Shown: piece after piece, positions 10,469 through 22,195 of the stretch
Position numbering within the stretch: position 1 is the stretch's first letter
Layout of the letters: the number at the start of each line of letters is the position of its first letter
Source: Bigelowiella natans CCMP2755
Lineage: Eukaryota; Cercozoa; Chlorarachniophyceae
Direction: 5' to 3'
NCBI GenBank assembly: GCA_000320545.1
Contig: ADNK01002980.1
Location: 1 to 47,136 of the forward strand
DNA: 47,136 nt
The notes under the pieces: generated by a model
What the model saw: the letters and a program-made list of their open reading frames with translations, nothing else
Databases searched by the model: none
What the model was told of the DNA's origin: nothing
Program-made: the position numbers and the translations under genes

Positions 10469-12918
10469 TGAATAACTCTCAACCGCCTTATTGTTGCTGC
10501 ATCGCATCGATGATCAGACCTGCCCCCCCCCTTCTTCGAGTCCAACCGGGAGCTGAGGCACCTCGCGCTGGACAAGAACTTCCTGACGGAGCTCGACCTG
10601 GCGCTCTTCGTCGGGCTACAGCGGCTGCGCTCCCTGTCGCTGTCTGAAAACCTCCTGGAGCGCATACCGCCGAACGTCTTCGACGATCTCGTAGGCCTGG
10701 AGCACCTCAGCCTCTTCGACAACAAAATCACCAGGATATCGCCGCGCGCGTTCAAGTTTTGCGCGCGCCTCGAGTTCCTGAGTCTGCACGCCAACCAGGT
10801 GCGATTGTGGTATACCCGCTGTTTATGCCCTGCATGGATGATGGGTGTGCGAACGGTCATTATTACATGTTATAAATGCTAGAGGTTGAAGGGTAAGGCC
10901 CCCACACACACAATAAATAAATGTATAGTAGCAGTCTTAATGCTCGTCTATCTTAACTTGTTGGCCTCGTTTGTAACGTTGTTGTCCTCCTCCTTTCCGG
11001 CCATCCAAATGTGCTAGATCGAGAAGCTGCCGGCCTTCGCATTTGACCCGCTCTCCGCCCTCACTCACCTGCACCTTTCCCAAAACAAAATCAAGCTGCT
11101 GCAGCAGAGCACGTAACCGACAATGCACATCGCATTAGGGATGGGGAGAGCAGCGAAAAGAAAATAATATGAAATAAAATGATGCCGCTTTACATGATGT
11201 GCAGTTGGATTTTATGAGCGCTCATCTCTCCTTCTGCAGTCAACACTTATGCATGTAGGGAAGGGGGGATCACGACTAGCTACTATTATATAATCCAGCT
11301 CTCTTCATGCTAAGTTGTTGCCGCGTCTTGTGTTGTTCTGGTAAGGTTTCGTAAGCTCGAGAAACTGGAGACGCTCAATCTTGACGACAACGAGATCGAG
11401 GACGCCTCGGAGGGCGTTTTCAACAACCAGAAAAACCTAAAGTAGTAACGTCTGTCTGTAGTCCGCCCCCTGATTCTATCCTCCTTTTCCTCTCCCATTC
11501 GTCACGATCCCGGGAGAGATAAGTTGTGGGGCAGCAACAACGACAACAACATCATCATCAACAACAAATAACGTTAATAAAAACAATAGAGCTATGGATT
11601 ATCCCGGAAGTATAGGTTAGAACGCGATCCGCCCAATGCCATCGCCGAGTAGATATCAACGACGTTCTGCGATGACGTCGTCGCGTTGTGGTGGGCAGGG
11701 AACACACAAAAAGAAAACACAGAAGTCTCGCCCTCGATCGCCTCTTTGAGAGCCACCCCTTTGCTCTGCTGCAGGTACCTCTCGTTTTCGGGGAACAAGC
11801 TGGCTGATATTTACCCCGGATACTTCGAGCCGCTGACGAAGCTCGAGTACCTCGATCTCTCCCACAACTGCATCAAATCTATCAAGCCGTACAGCTTCGA
11901 CAACTTGCGCGGCCTAAAGGCTCTTTACTTGCATGGGAATCCGATTGTAAGGTAGGTAGAGAGCGTGGTGTACTACTACTACTGCTACTACTACTACTAC
12001 TAATACTGCTAGCACTACTACTACCACACGGCGGGTTGTAGCAGCTAGGAGCGCTGGAAGCTTAGATAGAGGGGATGAGAAACGAAATGAAGCATGTGAA
12101 TATATGCATATAAATATATACACACGGAGTCTCGAATTTGATTATAAAGGGTTGGGAAACCAGTGGGGTTTGGCCCTGCTTCGTGGCACGATGATGACAG
12201 GGAATTGTTGTTGACAGATATGATGAAGAGAGCGATGGAAGTCTGCGGTTCTTCCACCTCAAGTCCTCCCTCTTTGCACGTCTTCCAGGCGATTGCGAGG
12301 TCTCTTCTCCACTCGGAGCTGCTGATGACGATGATGATGATCATGATCATGATATCGTGTCTGTTCATGCTTTGGAGTTATTTCTGCCCTCTTCATCATC
12401 ATCATCGTCATTATCATTATCATCGTCATCATCGTCATCGTCGTCATCATAGTTGATTTAAGATTTATTTTGGTGTCGTTAACCTTTGCCAGATCTCGAT
12501 CGACGACAAACGCGTTCTCTATGTAGCCGAGCTGCGACAGCTGCTAGAAACACAGGAGGTCACCGCACACCTCGCGAAACTGGCCATTGATGAGGGGAAA
12601 GGACGCGGTGCGGGGAATAAGGGGGGAGGGAAGGACGCTGGCGGTGCACTGGAGGAGCCGTTAGGAGAGGTTGTGGAAATCAGCGAGGATGAGCTCGTCA
12701 AAGATGATGAAGGGTGGGGAGAGGGAGGAGGAGGAGGAGGAGGAGGAGGAGGAGGGCGAAGAATGGACAAAAAAGGCGGACAATTAGACGAGGTCCATAT
12801 GGTAAGTAACCCGTTCCTACGCACTGAATATGAAATGATATTTGTTGTAAATGTTTGCTCTGCTGGGAGAGGGGTAGTAGTAGTAGTAGTAGCGGTAGTT
12901 GTAGTTGTTGTAGAAGTG

Positions 12919-12949
<31 letters not shown>

Positions 12950-13115
12950 CAGCGCTCTATGTGTTTGTTTGGTGACGACTGTTCTCTGATCCCTGCTTCG
13001 TGTGCTGCGGTATTATCAGCCAAACCCTCAAATCGCCCGAGCGGACATGCAGGACAGTCGAGACGAAGGACGGGCTCCAAACAGCGCTTCATCGTCGTCG
13101 TTGTCGTCGTCATCA
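8215..13115 (+). CDS. Leucine-rich-repeat protein, about 25 LRRs (5' end missing)
   Basis: Exons: 8215(?)-8515, 8664-8752, 8964-9127, 9273-9471, 9609-9904, 10071-10264, 10518-10798, 11018-11112, 11346-11441, 11775-11946, 12493-12801, 13020-13115. From the second exon on every join keeps phase. The product is a run of about 25 typical 24-residue LRRs (LKRLNLRQNQL, LRSLDLSRNMI, LEYLDLSHNCI, ending LKALYLHGNPI). After them come a helical segment (VLYVAELRQLLETQEV), a Gly/Lys-rich linker, an acidic patch and a poly-Gly run encoded by a (GGA)n repeat. LRR arrays bind proteins; no catalytic domain is seen. No initiator ATG lies in frame in the first exon, so at least one upstream exon is missing. 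With no stop after 13115, the exons at 13498-16366 may belong to the same protein. Confidence 0.85.
8551..8600. repeat. (GA)n microsatellite in LRR intron
   Basis: Nearly perfect GA run within the intron 8516-8663. Confidence 0.9.
9151..9217. repeat. Compound (CA)n(GA)n then poly-G in LRR intron
   Basis: CA units run into GA units, followed by a G homopolymer at 9206-9217, all inside the intron 9128-9272. Confidence 0.9.
10428..10461. repeat. (CA)n microsatellite in LRR intron
   Basis: About sixteen CA units inside the intron 10265-10517. Confidence 0.9.
12725..12756 (+). repeat. (GGA)n repeat in coding sequence, poly-Gly
   Basis: GGA trinucleotides within the LRR exon 12493-12801, read in frame as glycines. 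A coding repeat, unlike the intronic ones nearby. Confidence 0.85.
12876..12950. repeat. (GTA)n-rich microsatellite in LRR intron
   Basis: Interrupted GTA/GTT trinucleotide run in the intron 12802-13019. Confidence 0.85.
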
Positions 13116-13404
13116 GTGAGAAATCTGCGGGGGGGGGGGCGTGTTACGGGCAGCAGGCTCCAGCTATCACAGGTAGTAACAGTATATAGTAGTAGTAGCG
13201 ATGATAATAGTTTTTTTTAAGGAAAGTGGGTACTATCGTGCCGAAATGCTGGTGGTGGTGTATTTTGAAAAGACGATGGTCAGCTTTTAAAGCAAAGCAC
13301 ACTTTCTAGAGGATAATGCTGACTTTCGCTGTTGCGGGTCTCATCGTTACTTGTCGCGATATGCATGCTATTGTCAGTGCAATGACGTGCTAGTAGTAGT
13401 AACG

Positions 13405-13406
<2 letters not shown>

Positions 13407-13437
<31 letters not shown>
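13407..13437. repeat. (TG)n microsatellite
   Basis: About fifteen TG units between the exons at 13115 and 13498. Confidence 0.9.
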
Positions 13438-13439
<2 letters not shown>

Positions 13440-13497
13440 CTGGCTTTTCAATCGATAAACACAATGGTGGCAGGGTCCCCCTCCCCCTTCTCCTTCA

Positions 13498-13820
13498 GAC
13501 GAGAAGAACATTGGAGGAGGTGGATGGCGTAACTTGTACGCGTCTGATGCGGAGGGCAGCGACGCCGAAAAGGTCGTTTCAGCGCATGTCGTTGCGTTGC
13601 TGGGCGACAAAGAAGAAGCAGAGAAAGAAAGATTCAGTGTCTTTACGCAGGAGCCCCTACTTCATGCTATATTGATATCGATATCGTGTGTGCTCACGTT
13701 TGTTGGGATTGTTGTTGTTGTTGTGCCTGTTGTTGTTGCTTTAGATGTTGCTCAATACGGAGGAGTTGGGCAATATTACGCGGCTTCGGCAAATTGCAAA
13801 AGAGGGTTTGGCGCATGATG

Positions 13821-13853
<33 letters not shown>

Positions 13854-16366
13854 ACACACATCAACATCATGCGCAGCATATAATAATTACGGTTGAGGCA
13901 TAATAGCGCGACATATTCGATCCTTGGCTTCACTGACCGCATTTTCCCCATTTAATATCTCCGTAGAAGCGCAGAGGAGAGAGAACCCTGCAGCTGCTGC
14001 TACTACAACCTCCGAGGTGAGATGACCGACGAGATTTCTACAGTGCGGGGTTTTATTGCCAAGAGAGAGAGAGAGAGAGAGAGGAGGAACACAAGATTCG
14101 GGATCCTCGATGGAACATGCTAGATTTGCCTCCCTCTCTGTTCATATTTCTTCCTTGCACATCGAATTTGAAGACGCCCAAAAAGCAAGTGTACGTATTT
14201 CAGTATTGTTGTGTTTTCCTCACGAGCGATTTCGTGGTGGTTGTTTTCTGCACTGTTGTTCGTGTTGCTTGTGTTCTTCTGACCAGCCGATTTTCTACGA
14301 ATTCCACGGCAACAAAACCCTCGTAGCAAACCAAACCATGGTCTTTTTCGCACCGCAACATCCTAAATATACGACAAAATTCGGAACATCTAGATGCTTG
14401 GAGAGAGACTGCAAATTACCCCACATGGCCGTGCCCTCCCCCCCCCCTTTCCTCTCACCAGGTGTATGTGCACTTTGTTGGTAGCAGCCTAATTCTTCTT
14501 TTGTGTGCTGCGCAGCAACGTGGTATTGACTATGATAGATGGAACAAGATCGCCGATGATTCAGAGTGCAGTAGCCGCAGCTCGGGTGGCGGAGCAACCT
14601 CTCCTATGCAAACGGATGTTGGGGAAAACAACAACAACAACTACTCGGGGGAGGGTGAGAAGGTAATGTAAATGGTGAATAATGACAGCATGAAATGGCG
14701 ACAAATCGAAGCATCCTTGAGATTATTCCGTCATCAAAGATCCTGCGCTAACTGCATTGTTTAATTCAATTGATTATACGAATTCAATACTGCTCGCTCC
14801 CTGTATAACGTACGCTCGCAAGCACATACGTGCTGAACCTCATCCTTGATGCGGTAATTGTCAGGGAGAGAGTGGGGGTGAGGAGGGGGGTCAAAGGTCC
14901 TTCCCCCCCAAAGTAAGCGATTCGTTCCACGAAATCGCAGATGAGGTCGGTAGATCTATAGAGAATACAAAGTGCAGTATGGATGTGATGTTGATGATGA
15001 GCAGCAGCCTAGAAAGTATTACTTGTCGTTGCTTTTACCATGGATGATGATGAGTCCATAGTTGTTTCATGTGTAAATCGGTAGTGTGTGTTGGAATACT
15101 TAGCCGTCGAGTTCAACATCGCTGCTAAATATGTTAGCTTTGAGATCAGTTTGCCCATTCATGATATTGACACATAACACTAACGTGAGCGTTCGTCGTC
15201 GTTGCTACGCGTCCTCCCACCTATCGCCTCCCCGTCCCTTCTTTCTTCCTCCGCACCATGAGAGGGATGGGACGACTGCTCACAACGCGCGACGGAATTG
15301 GAAAACTACCTCATTCAGCTACGGACAAATTCATTCTACGAAAAAGACGTCGGTAAAGGAACTTGGTTGCCGACCCCCCCCCCTTCCATGTCTTCCTCCC
15401 CCGGCGCTGCGCCTCTCTTGAAGCAGGAGGAGATCTGGACATGCAGGCTCTGCGGCAGAAAGAACAACCACACACTGTGGGTGGCATAATACTTGACTGT
15501 CTGTTTTATAAATCATATATTTTTCACAAAGAGAGAGAAAGAGATAGAGGGTAGGGGGGGGGGGGGGGGGGATAGATTTGAGTTTGACAATCGGATAGAT
15601 GTATCTTCTCGAATATCACCATCATGCAGGAGGGGGGCTAGTAACCATCCACACCCGCGAATATCCGTCTTCTGTTTCGTGGGATGTTGATGACTCACGA
15701 AAAGAGGCAGCAGCGCAGATGATGAAACACATAACATTAGCATATATACCCACGCAGGAGCCGCTGCATCGAATGCACGTGGGAGCAGCAGGAAAGGCCG
15801 CTGGCAGCAGGTCGCCAGATTCAGAACGAATCATCGGCAGCGACGCTCAAGAACGAGCACTCGAAAACAACAGGGAGAGGGCCCTTCTGGTCCGAGGACG
15901 ACGGAAAAACCCTGCAGGAAGTCAGAGGTTCTACATTGTATTGAGCATCAGCGGTGACGTTTGGTCGCGTCCTCCTGCCCCCTCCTGACTTCATTATGCT
16001 TTCTCCAGCTGTGCGGGCTATGCTAGAGAAGATCTCGCTGCCGTCCCAGAGCCAGGGTAAGAGCCTGCATGCTGCGTAGCACACAGAGACATGGGTATAG
16101 AGGGAGTGAGTGGAGGAGAGAAAGAGAGAGAGAGATAGGAGGGAGGGAAGAATTTTCATGGTATTCACCGCAGCTGATTCATATCCGCCTCTGCATCAGT
16201 ATTCGAAATCCTCGATGTTTGCCAGCCATTTATGAATTTGATATTATTAGCGGAAGCTCGAAAGAAGGGCGAGCTGCTGATAAGACTCTCTGGGGATCTG
16301 GATAACCTGGAACAACGGATCTTCCGACTTCACCCTGTCGCTGCAAATGAGGGGAACAAGCCGTAA
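13498..16366 (+). CDS. Unrecognised multi-exon gene, or C-terminal part of the LRR gene
   Basis: Probable exons: 13498-13679 (or shorter), 13745-13805, 13967-14016, 14174-14188, 14287-14340, 14516-14662, one at about 15290-15355, 15428-15480, 15637-15647, 15789-15927, 16009-16056, 16251-16366. Readable pieces: NLYASDAEGSDAEKV, LGNITRLRQIAKE, PIFYEFHGNKTLVANQTM, RGIDYDRWNKIADDSE, an Asn-rich stretch, GPFWSEDDGKTLQEV, and a charged helical end (DLDNLEQRIFRLHP) with a stop at 16364-16366. The last three exons join in phase. IDYDRWxxIxDDSE weakly resembles the acidic Trp motif of some Hsp90 co-chaperones, but that is only a resemblance. The join back to 13115 is out of phase with the first exon as read, so either an exon was missed or this is a separate gene. 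No family named. Confidence 0.5.
13820..13860. repeat. (CA)n microsatellite
   Basis: CA run with one GA interruption in the intron 13806-13966. Confidence 0.9.
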
Positions 16367-17723
16367 TCTGCATTCCGTCCTTAGGACACAATGATCGAAA
16401 TAAAGGCAGTGCCGCTTTTCGTTCTTCGGTCTAACATGGCGGCAGACGACATGCATCACAAGTTTTTTAGACATAATTCGAACCTGTACACTACATCGTT
16501 GGGCCTTGTGATTTGCTACGTACCGCTGAGCGCAATGTATAATTTTGCTTCTGGCTCTGCCTACATTTACATCTAGACATGCATGCGTTTACATTCCACA
16601 GCACGTGCGATAACCATGTACTTTTTCATGTTCCCCCTCTTGCTATGCATATAAAGTCATTTATAGTACACATTTCATTCCATTACTTCCTAGAATGCTA
16701 GCGCTAGCTGTGGCACTTCTTAATGACCCAGTAAGTTTATTGGTGCTTGCGGACTATTTTTATGTTATATCCCGGGCAAGACATTATGCTTTATTTGACA
16801 TAGCGCGATTTTGCTGGACATGTACGAGTCGGCTCAATCGTAGATATACGCCGTTTGTAACTACATCGGTACAATTCAACGCCCAAAAGAAGTAAATATA
16901 GAGTGTTAGTACCACCACCTTCATAGTCTGCAAGCGCTGATTACAACAAAATGCAATCTTGTAGATCCTGCATGCAGATGTATTTTATTACTCGAATACT
17001 GCTACTAATTTCCACATCCACTCGCATGTCGCAGCCCACATATCGAAAGAGAGTCTATTCTACTTTACCATTTCTGTCAAGTAGAATTAATTATGACCTT
17101 AATTCAGCCAGTGTGTAATGACGAGGTTACGCGAGGACAAAACATTACTATAAGCTTCATCAAACATGAAAGTATTCATAAGAGCATGCCTTTTCTAATT
17201 AAGTGTCAATTCTAACTCTCCTCGAAGTATTTACATTTGCCTCTGCTCCCATCTTCAAGAATTGGGGTTGCCCCAATAGATCCTTGAGTGATTGTTGATG
17301 GTTTTACCACTCTTGGCTCGTAGCTTCGTTTGAGCGTCTTTTGATATCTTCCTTTTCATACTACCCACATCCGATTGATCAATCGTATCAGAAATGTAGA
17401 TCACCACTTTGATTGTCTATGCAACAATGCACAGAAATCCACGAGTCCAAACTTCTTTGAACAAATTTTGACAGCTGTGACAGTTTTGTCCGTCATCCGC
17501 AAAATGATCGGATTAACCGCTGAGAGGCATGAAATTATGGTAAAACTTAGGACTTAAAGGAATGTTAAATATTGATTTGTATGCAAATCCAGAGATGAAT
17601 GAAAGTTTATTCGATTCGCGGTGTAATCGCATCTCCTTCGTGGGCTATCATCAGGCTATCCGAACAAAAGGTTTTGGGGCCTCTACCGATGTCAAACGAG
17701 GAATGATCGATGGTGCAGGCGGC
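16367..17723. other. Intergenic, AT-rich, no gene seen
   Basis: Several short open frames exist but none shows family motifs, good splice sites or biased composition. GCATGC-type words occur at 16577-16585 and 16963-16973, 3' of the preceding plus-strand gene. Confidence 0.5.
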
Positions 17724-18182
17724 CTACCACAAAGAACTGCACTTTGAAGCGAGTTTATAACCCTTCATGACCACATGCCCATGCTCGCCCTCGTCACCGG
17801 AATGAGGATGATCTCTCCTCCGAGGAAGGAGGGAGAGCACGGGAAGGATGCTGCGATCTGGTGGTGTCTCATGTGCAAAAACGGCCTGCAAGTCCGTCAC
17901 GTCGGACGGGAAGAAACTCAGGCTCCGCTGATTAATCTTGTTGAAGAGGTAGTCAGAGTTTTGGAAGAACATAATAATGATATCTTTCATGTCTTTCGGC
18001 TGTGCTCCAGAGCACGGACATAACGATTGCAGGTGTTCGTTTGCGTAACGGCGTAATACCAAATCTCTGACTGGCGAGTGACAGACAGAGAAGCCGGGAT
18101 GAAACGTCTGGGTAATCCTTACTACGACAACTTTCGAAGCCTTGTCGCAGAAATAAAATCCCTCTGAAAGCAGTTTCGCCAC
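17724..18182 (-). CDS. Unrecognised open frame, possibly an exon or gene remnant
   Basis: Open for about 150 codons on the minus strand without an ATG at its head; the frame opens just after a TGA near 18200. It contains VAKLLSEGFYFCDKASKV and HLQSLCPCSG. A second minus-strand frame at 18122-18358 overlaps its start and could be joined by a short intron or a frameshift. The GFYF stretch recalls a BIR domain, but the zinc-binding cysteines are absent. It may be a decayed gene or a chance frame; composition is not clearly coding. Confidence 0.25.
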   Translation of the reverse strand: MAKLLSEGFYFCDKASKVVVVRITQTFHPGFSVCHSPVRDLVLRRYANEHLQSLCPCSGAQPKDMKDIIIMFFQNSDYLFNKINQRSLSFFPSDVTDLQAVFAHETPPDRSILPVLSLLPRRRDHPHSGDEGEHGHVVMKGYKLASKCSSLW

Positions 18183-18568
18183 ATCTTCTCGGCCTCAAAA
18201 CCCATTGGGAATCGACGAGGCTTAAATACATGTTGTGCACGTGGCCACGTTTGAGTAGACGAGAATACGGGCTCCGCCAAAAAGCTTGCTTGGTTCTCTT
18301 TCAATGCATGTACATGTTTTCCGCTCAAAACGCACAGATGGAACACCGTGACTTGCACTTTCGATTAGGTGGAGCTGAGAGCTGCTAGATCCGAAAGCTC
18401 ACTTATTGCACAAGATTGCTCTTGGCGGAGCCCGTGCGGAGACAAAGGCGGTTACGGCACGAACGGCAAACTGAGCAAAGGTCGTTCGGGCAAAAGATCC
18501 GATGTTTCACTGGGGAGTGCACAGGAGATCGAACAAACTTGGCTCAATTGCCATTGGATGGAATACGC

Positions 18569-19102
18569 ATGAGACATCGCCAAAATGCAAAATTCCTGCG
18601 ATTTGAACGGCATTCTCCAAATACACCAAAAATTGAGACCACCTTCACGTTTGAACGTGTGGAATTTCCTTCCATCCGGCCCCATAAGATGTCAGATTGG
18701 CCTTGTTCGTTGACAATTTTTCGTAACACTGCCATCATCCTCCGGAAATTCGTTTCTTTTCTCTGGCCTGCGAATGATGATGCGTTGTTAGAAGCTAAAG
18801 CGGTGACAGCCCAAAGGGTTTTCGTCCCCTCACTTCGCCATTCCGGTGAGGTTTCTGAGTATTTCATCGAGGACGAGATGGATTACATCATTGACGCGGT
18901 TGATACAGAGGATCAGGATAAAATCAATTGGAAAGTGAAGCCTCTAAACACAACTCAAAGGATTCTTGATTCCTCTCCACGACATTTCAGTAACGTTTCC
19001 GAGTACGACGGAAAAATTGAGGACGTGATGGAGGTCGTAAGTGACGATTTTCATGACGGGGATCATGACAGCATTGATTGGAAGGAGATATCCTTCAATT
19101 GA
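18569..19102 (+). CDS. Hypothetical protein with two acidic C-terminal repeats
   Basis: The frame is open from 18416, but the first ATG is at 18569, giving about 177 residues. The N-terminal half is basic (MRHRQNAKFLRFERH). The C-terminal half holds two diverged copies of a unit of about 45 residues: one with GEVSEYFIEDEMDYI and DKINWK, the other with SNVSEYDGKIEDVM and DSIDWK. Shared pattern: RH, two residues, VSEY, an acidic helix, D-x-I-(N/D)-W-K. A repeat kept at protein level argues for a real gene. No known domain; no signal peptide or membrane segment evident. Upstream exons are possible. Confidence 0.45.
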   Translation: MRHRQNAKFLRFERHSPNTPKIETTFTFERVEFPSIRPHKMSDWPCSLTIFRNTAIILRKFVSFLWPANDDALLEAKAVTAQRVFVPSLRHSGEVSEYFIEDEMDYIIDAVDTEDQDKINWKVKPLNTTQRILDSSPRHFSNVSEYDGKIEDVMEVVSDDFHDGDHDSIDWKEISFN

Positions 19103-20523
19103 TCGCTCCCCCCTAAACATTCGTATTGAGCATTTCCGTCTGTATCGACAAAATTTATTTCTTCCGGGAACAGACTGTACGTTGCTTTCTCATGTATAGT
19201 GACTAGTAAATTTTAAACAGTTCATAGCTTTTAAGACCCTTTTTTAATAATTCTCAAAACCAACCTTTCTCGAACTGTTACAAGTGAATTTTAATCGTAC
19301 AGTTTATTTTCTTTGTCATTTTAATCGCTTTGAAGATTACATTTAACTAGGTACAATAGACACTAGTATGCAGTGAACACTGTGTAGTATGCAGTAAGCA
19401 CTGTGTCTATATTATGGTCATTAGCCATCTTTGTTCTGAAAAGCAACAGGTTCGTAGAGTACACCGTTCCAACGCTTAGAATATTTGCACATGATGATAT
19501 GTGTCACATCATCATCCGATCCTCTCTGGTTAGCAGAGGGTGAAAGAATCCTGCATGCATAAGTGCATGATTGACCATTAGTAGTGCGTCGCTAGAGAAG
19601 GATGAACAAATCGATGAACAAATCGAAAAGCAATAATAATAATGGATTGATTGACTGCAGCTGCTCCTCTCCTCTGTTGAACCTAGCATGATGCTTTAAC
19701 CAAGTCCCTTTGATCCTTGTAGAAAGAGGAGACATGGCATGTAAGGACAGTACTGGCTTACTTTGTAAAGCATGCACCATGTAACGAATTATAACATGTA
19801 TGTCACTTATTAATAGATATACACATATAAGATGGGTGTAATGAAATTAAAATTTCCAATTGTTATCCTAATTGACATCGTAGCTGGGCTTAGAAAGCTG
19901 TGCAAAGCTGCGGCTACACCGATCAAATCGCTTATTAGTTAGTCGAACACGTGTTTCATGCGCTTGCAAAGGCAATGTTGTTGTTTGCGCCCGCGACGAG
20001 CAGATTCATGCATCAAATGCACTCCATCTCCACGTGTATAACTTGCCATGAAAGAATCCATGCAATGGAAGATGGTGAGGCTTTCGCTATCTGTGCATGT
20101 CGTCTGGCATCGCACGCTATAGCTACTGACGCAATGTTTCTATATGTTGCATCGATGCTTTGAAATTGCACACAGTGTTTGATCAAGCATGCCTTCCGTA
20201 GCAGGGTGTAGTGGTGTACTTGGCCTTCAGACATGCTAAAATGCAGCGTAAAATACGCTAGGCATGCTAGTACAAATACGTTGCATCTGTTGTCAAATAG
20301 TATCGTATTTGTATAGGTATATTTGCGTCACGTTTGCACGAATGTGGCTGTAACAAACCAACATGTACCCATCTGACTCGCGCCACGCTCTCTGCCATGG
20401 TCTTGCTGTCTAAATATGCATGGTCTATTGCTATGCACGTGTACTTTGATTTGAATACATATGACAAACAACTTTGGGAGTAGTATAAGTGCGAAGCACA
20501 GAATATTGGGAGATTTTCATCCA
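19103..20523. other. Intergenic, AT-rich then TGCATG-rich
   Basis: No supported gene. From 19550 to 20450 the DNA is unusually dense in GCATG/CATGC words (19551-19575, 19768-19780, 20006-20065, 20185-20195, 20260-20270). This lies directly 3' of the minus-strand gene ending at 20524. Confidence 0.55.
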
Positions 20524-21909
20524 TCAAACCTCCATACCACCATAATTAGCTTGGAGATGGTGCATGATTCTTCGCATTGCATCCTGCATCTTTGCGTCTG
20601 CAGCTCGATCTTTGGTTTTATCGGCGACCGTACCACTTACGAATACCTCGAGCCCCCTATTTGGAACAGGGCTTTCCATATCGTCGAGAACCGGCGCGCA
20701 GAGGTAGGAATTGAGTGTTGTTTCGTATCGCTGTCGCACCGTGGTGAACCCGAACCCAAACTTTGAAAATATCCTCCATCTGCCTCGGGACAGCGAATCT
20801 ATTAGGCTAATGTTAAGGGCCTCTTGCATGTATACATCCGAGGAAATAGACATTCCTCCCCACTGGAGGTCTGGGAACATAGAAGACTTCTCTGCTCCAT
20901 AAAGCACATCTCGGGCGTCCTCCCATCGTACGTTTCCATTTAGCCTGTCCTCACGAGCTAGGACTATTGATTTCAGCCAGGTTGCCATCGTTACCGCACT
21001 CATATAGTTTGAAAGAGGGGGCGAGGGTGTTGGATCTGGCCATATGGGAAGGTGCAAAAACGTACGGTTATCAACTGTGAAGTTGTAGTTGAGACTGGGG
21101 GGGGGTGCTTCCCCGTAATTCCCTCCGAAGCTTTCAATATCTGGGGACCCAAGAACACGATGAATGTACTCATTGGCCTCACGATGGCCTCCAATAGAAT
21201 GGAAATATGCACCGAGGCTATTTGATGTCATGTTCATTGTGTGATCATACGATGTAACGATGCTCATTAAATCCGCAAGTTGTCTTCCCTTCCCAGTTTC
21301 AAACGCCTGTAGGCCAATCTCTCCCTGAGAAACCTCTTGGAGACGCCCGGCAGCATTGGCAGCGGCAAATACTTTGGAGCTCGACCACGGTTCATAAGGG
21401 GAGGAGGCGTTGAGGCCGATATAGCGAACCCAGTAGTTCCCTCCATCATCGCCACCAGATGAACTTCGCCGCACAACAATTGCAGCGAATCTAGCTGTGG
21501 GAGGAAGATCTAAATCCTTCAATTCTGTTTCGTCCATACGCTTCATAGCCTCGCCCACGCTCGCAACTGGATCACCAAATCCCTGTCCTGAAAATGAAGG
21601 GGGATGGGGGCGGCGGATTAGGATACTGAACATAGAGTTTATTCCACATCCTCCCTGGGCGGAAACTACTTCGTTTTACGAATTGCGAGTGATACCTTTC
21701 TCATCGAAGACAATCGGGCAGCGAAACTCTCTATCAAACAATGGAGGAAACTTCTTCCTGCATTCGCTGTCGTCCATTCCTGGAAGGCCTTGAGCCCAGC
21801 CGCACCACCCCCAAGCCTTGCGATCCGAGTAGATACGGGGGTTAGTCGGTGCCTCGGCCCGGGTGAGGAGAAACAGCGCAGAAACAAGCAGCATGAAGGA
21901 GGACCACAT
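20524..21909 (-). CDS. Secreted beta-lactamase-like serine hydrolase homologue
   Basis: Two exons, 21909-21696 and 21587-20524, join in phase to give 425 residues. The first exon encodes a clear signal peptide (MWSSFMLLVSALFLLTRAEA), so the protein is exported or lumenal. The body reads like a class-A beta-lactamase/transpeptidase fold: SSSK at about residues 140-143 as the Ser-x-x-Lys nucleophile motif, TSN at 192-194 followed by a helix and IGGHREANEYIHRVLG in place of the usual SDN region, and KFG at about 347-349 in the position of Lys-Thr-Gly. The nucleophile and lysines are kept, while SDN and KTG are altered, so activity on beta-lactams is doubtful; an esterase, peptidase or non-enzymatic role is as likely. 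Several N-glycosylation sites (NMTS, NFTV, NRTF) are present. Confidence 0.65.
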
Positions 21910-22195
21910 TGTTGGCGGTTGGAATCTGCCCCCCCCTCCAGACAAAATATTACCCCTAAAAGCACCAGCGGATGGAATGCGCTCCGTGCAAGTTAGCCGA
22001 CATAATATGTAACTTGCAATTGAATGTAAATCATGAGGTGTATTAGTTACCTACGACATCAACAAAAACGATAAATTATATTTAACGCCCGTTATTCCCG
22101 CTTTCCTCATCCGAAGATTACGTCTTAAGCTATTTTCCCTTCATCTCCGCGAATTAGCCCAGGACATCCACCGAGGAGGAAGGACAGACAGCGGC
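21910..22195. other. Divergent intergenic region
   Basis: Short spacer between the beta-lactamase-like gene (-) and WDR70 (+), 286 bases, presumably holding both promoters. No core promoter motif stands out. Confidence 0.4.

Noticed and set aside
12259-12456. His-rich and Met-rich frames on both strands
   Set aside because: They are translations of an intronic ATC/ATG trinucleotide repeat.
15422-15480. CxxC zinc finger (TCRLCGRKNNH)
   Set aside because: The alternative frame keeps phase with flanking exons; the cysteine pair is in the wrong frame.
17724-18182. BIR (IAP) domain suggested by the GFYF stretch and a downstream His-Cys pattern
   Set aside because: The zinc-binding cysteines after GFYF are missing and the spacing to the later His is too long, so the likeness is superficial.
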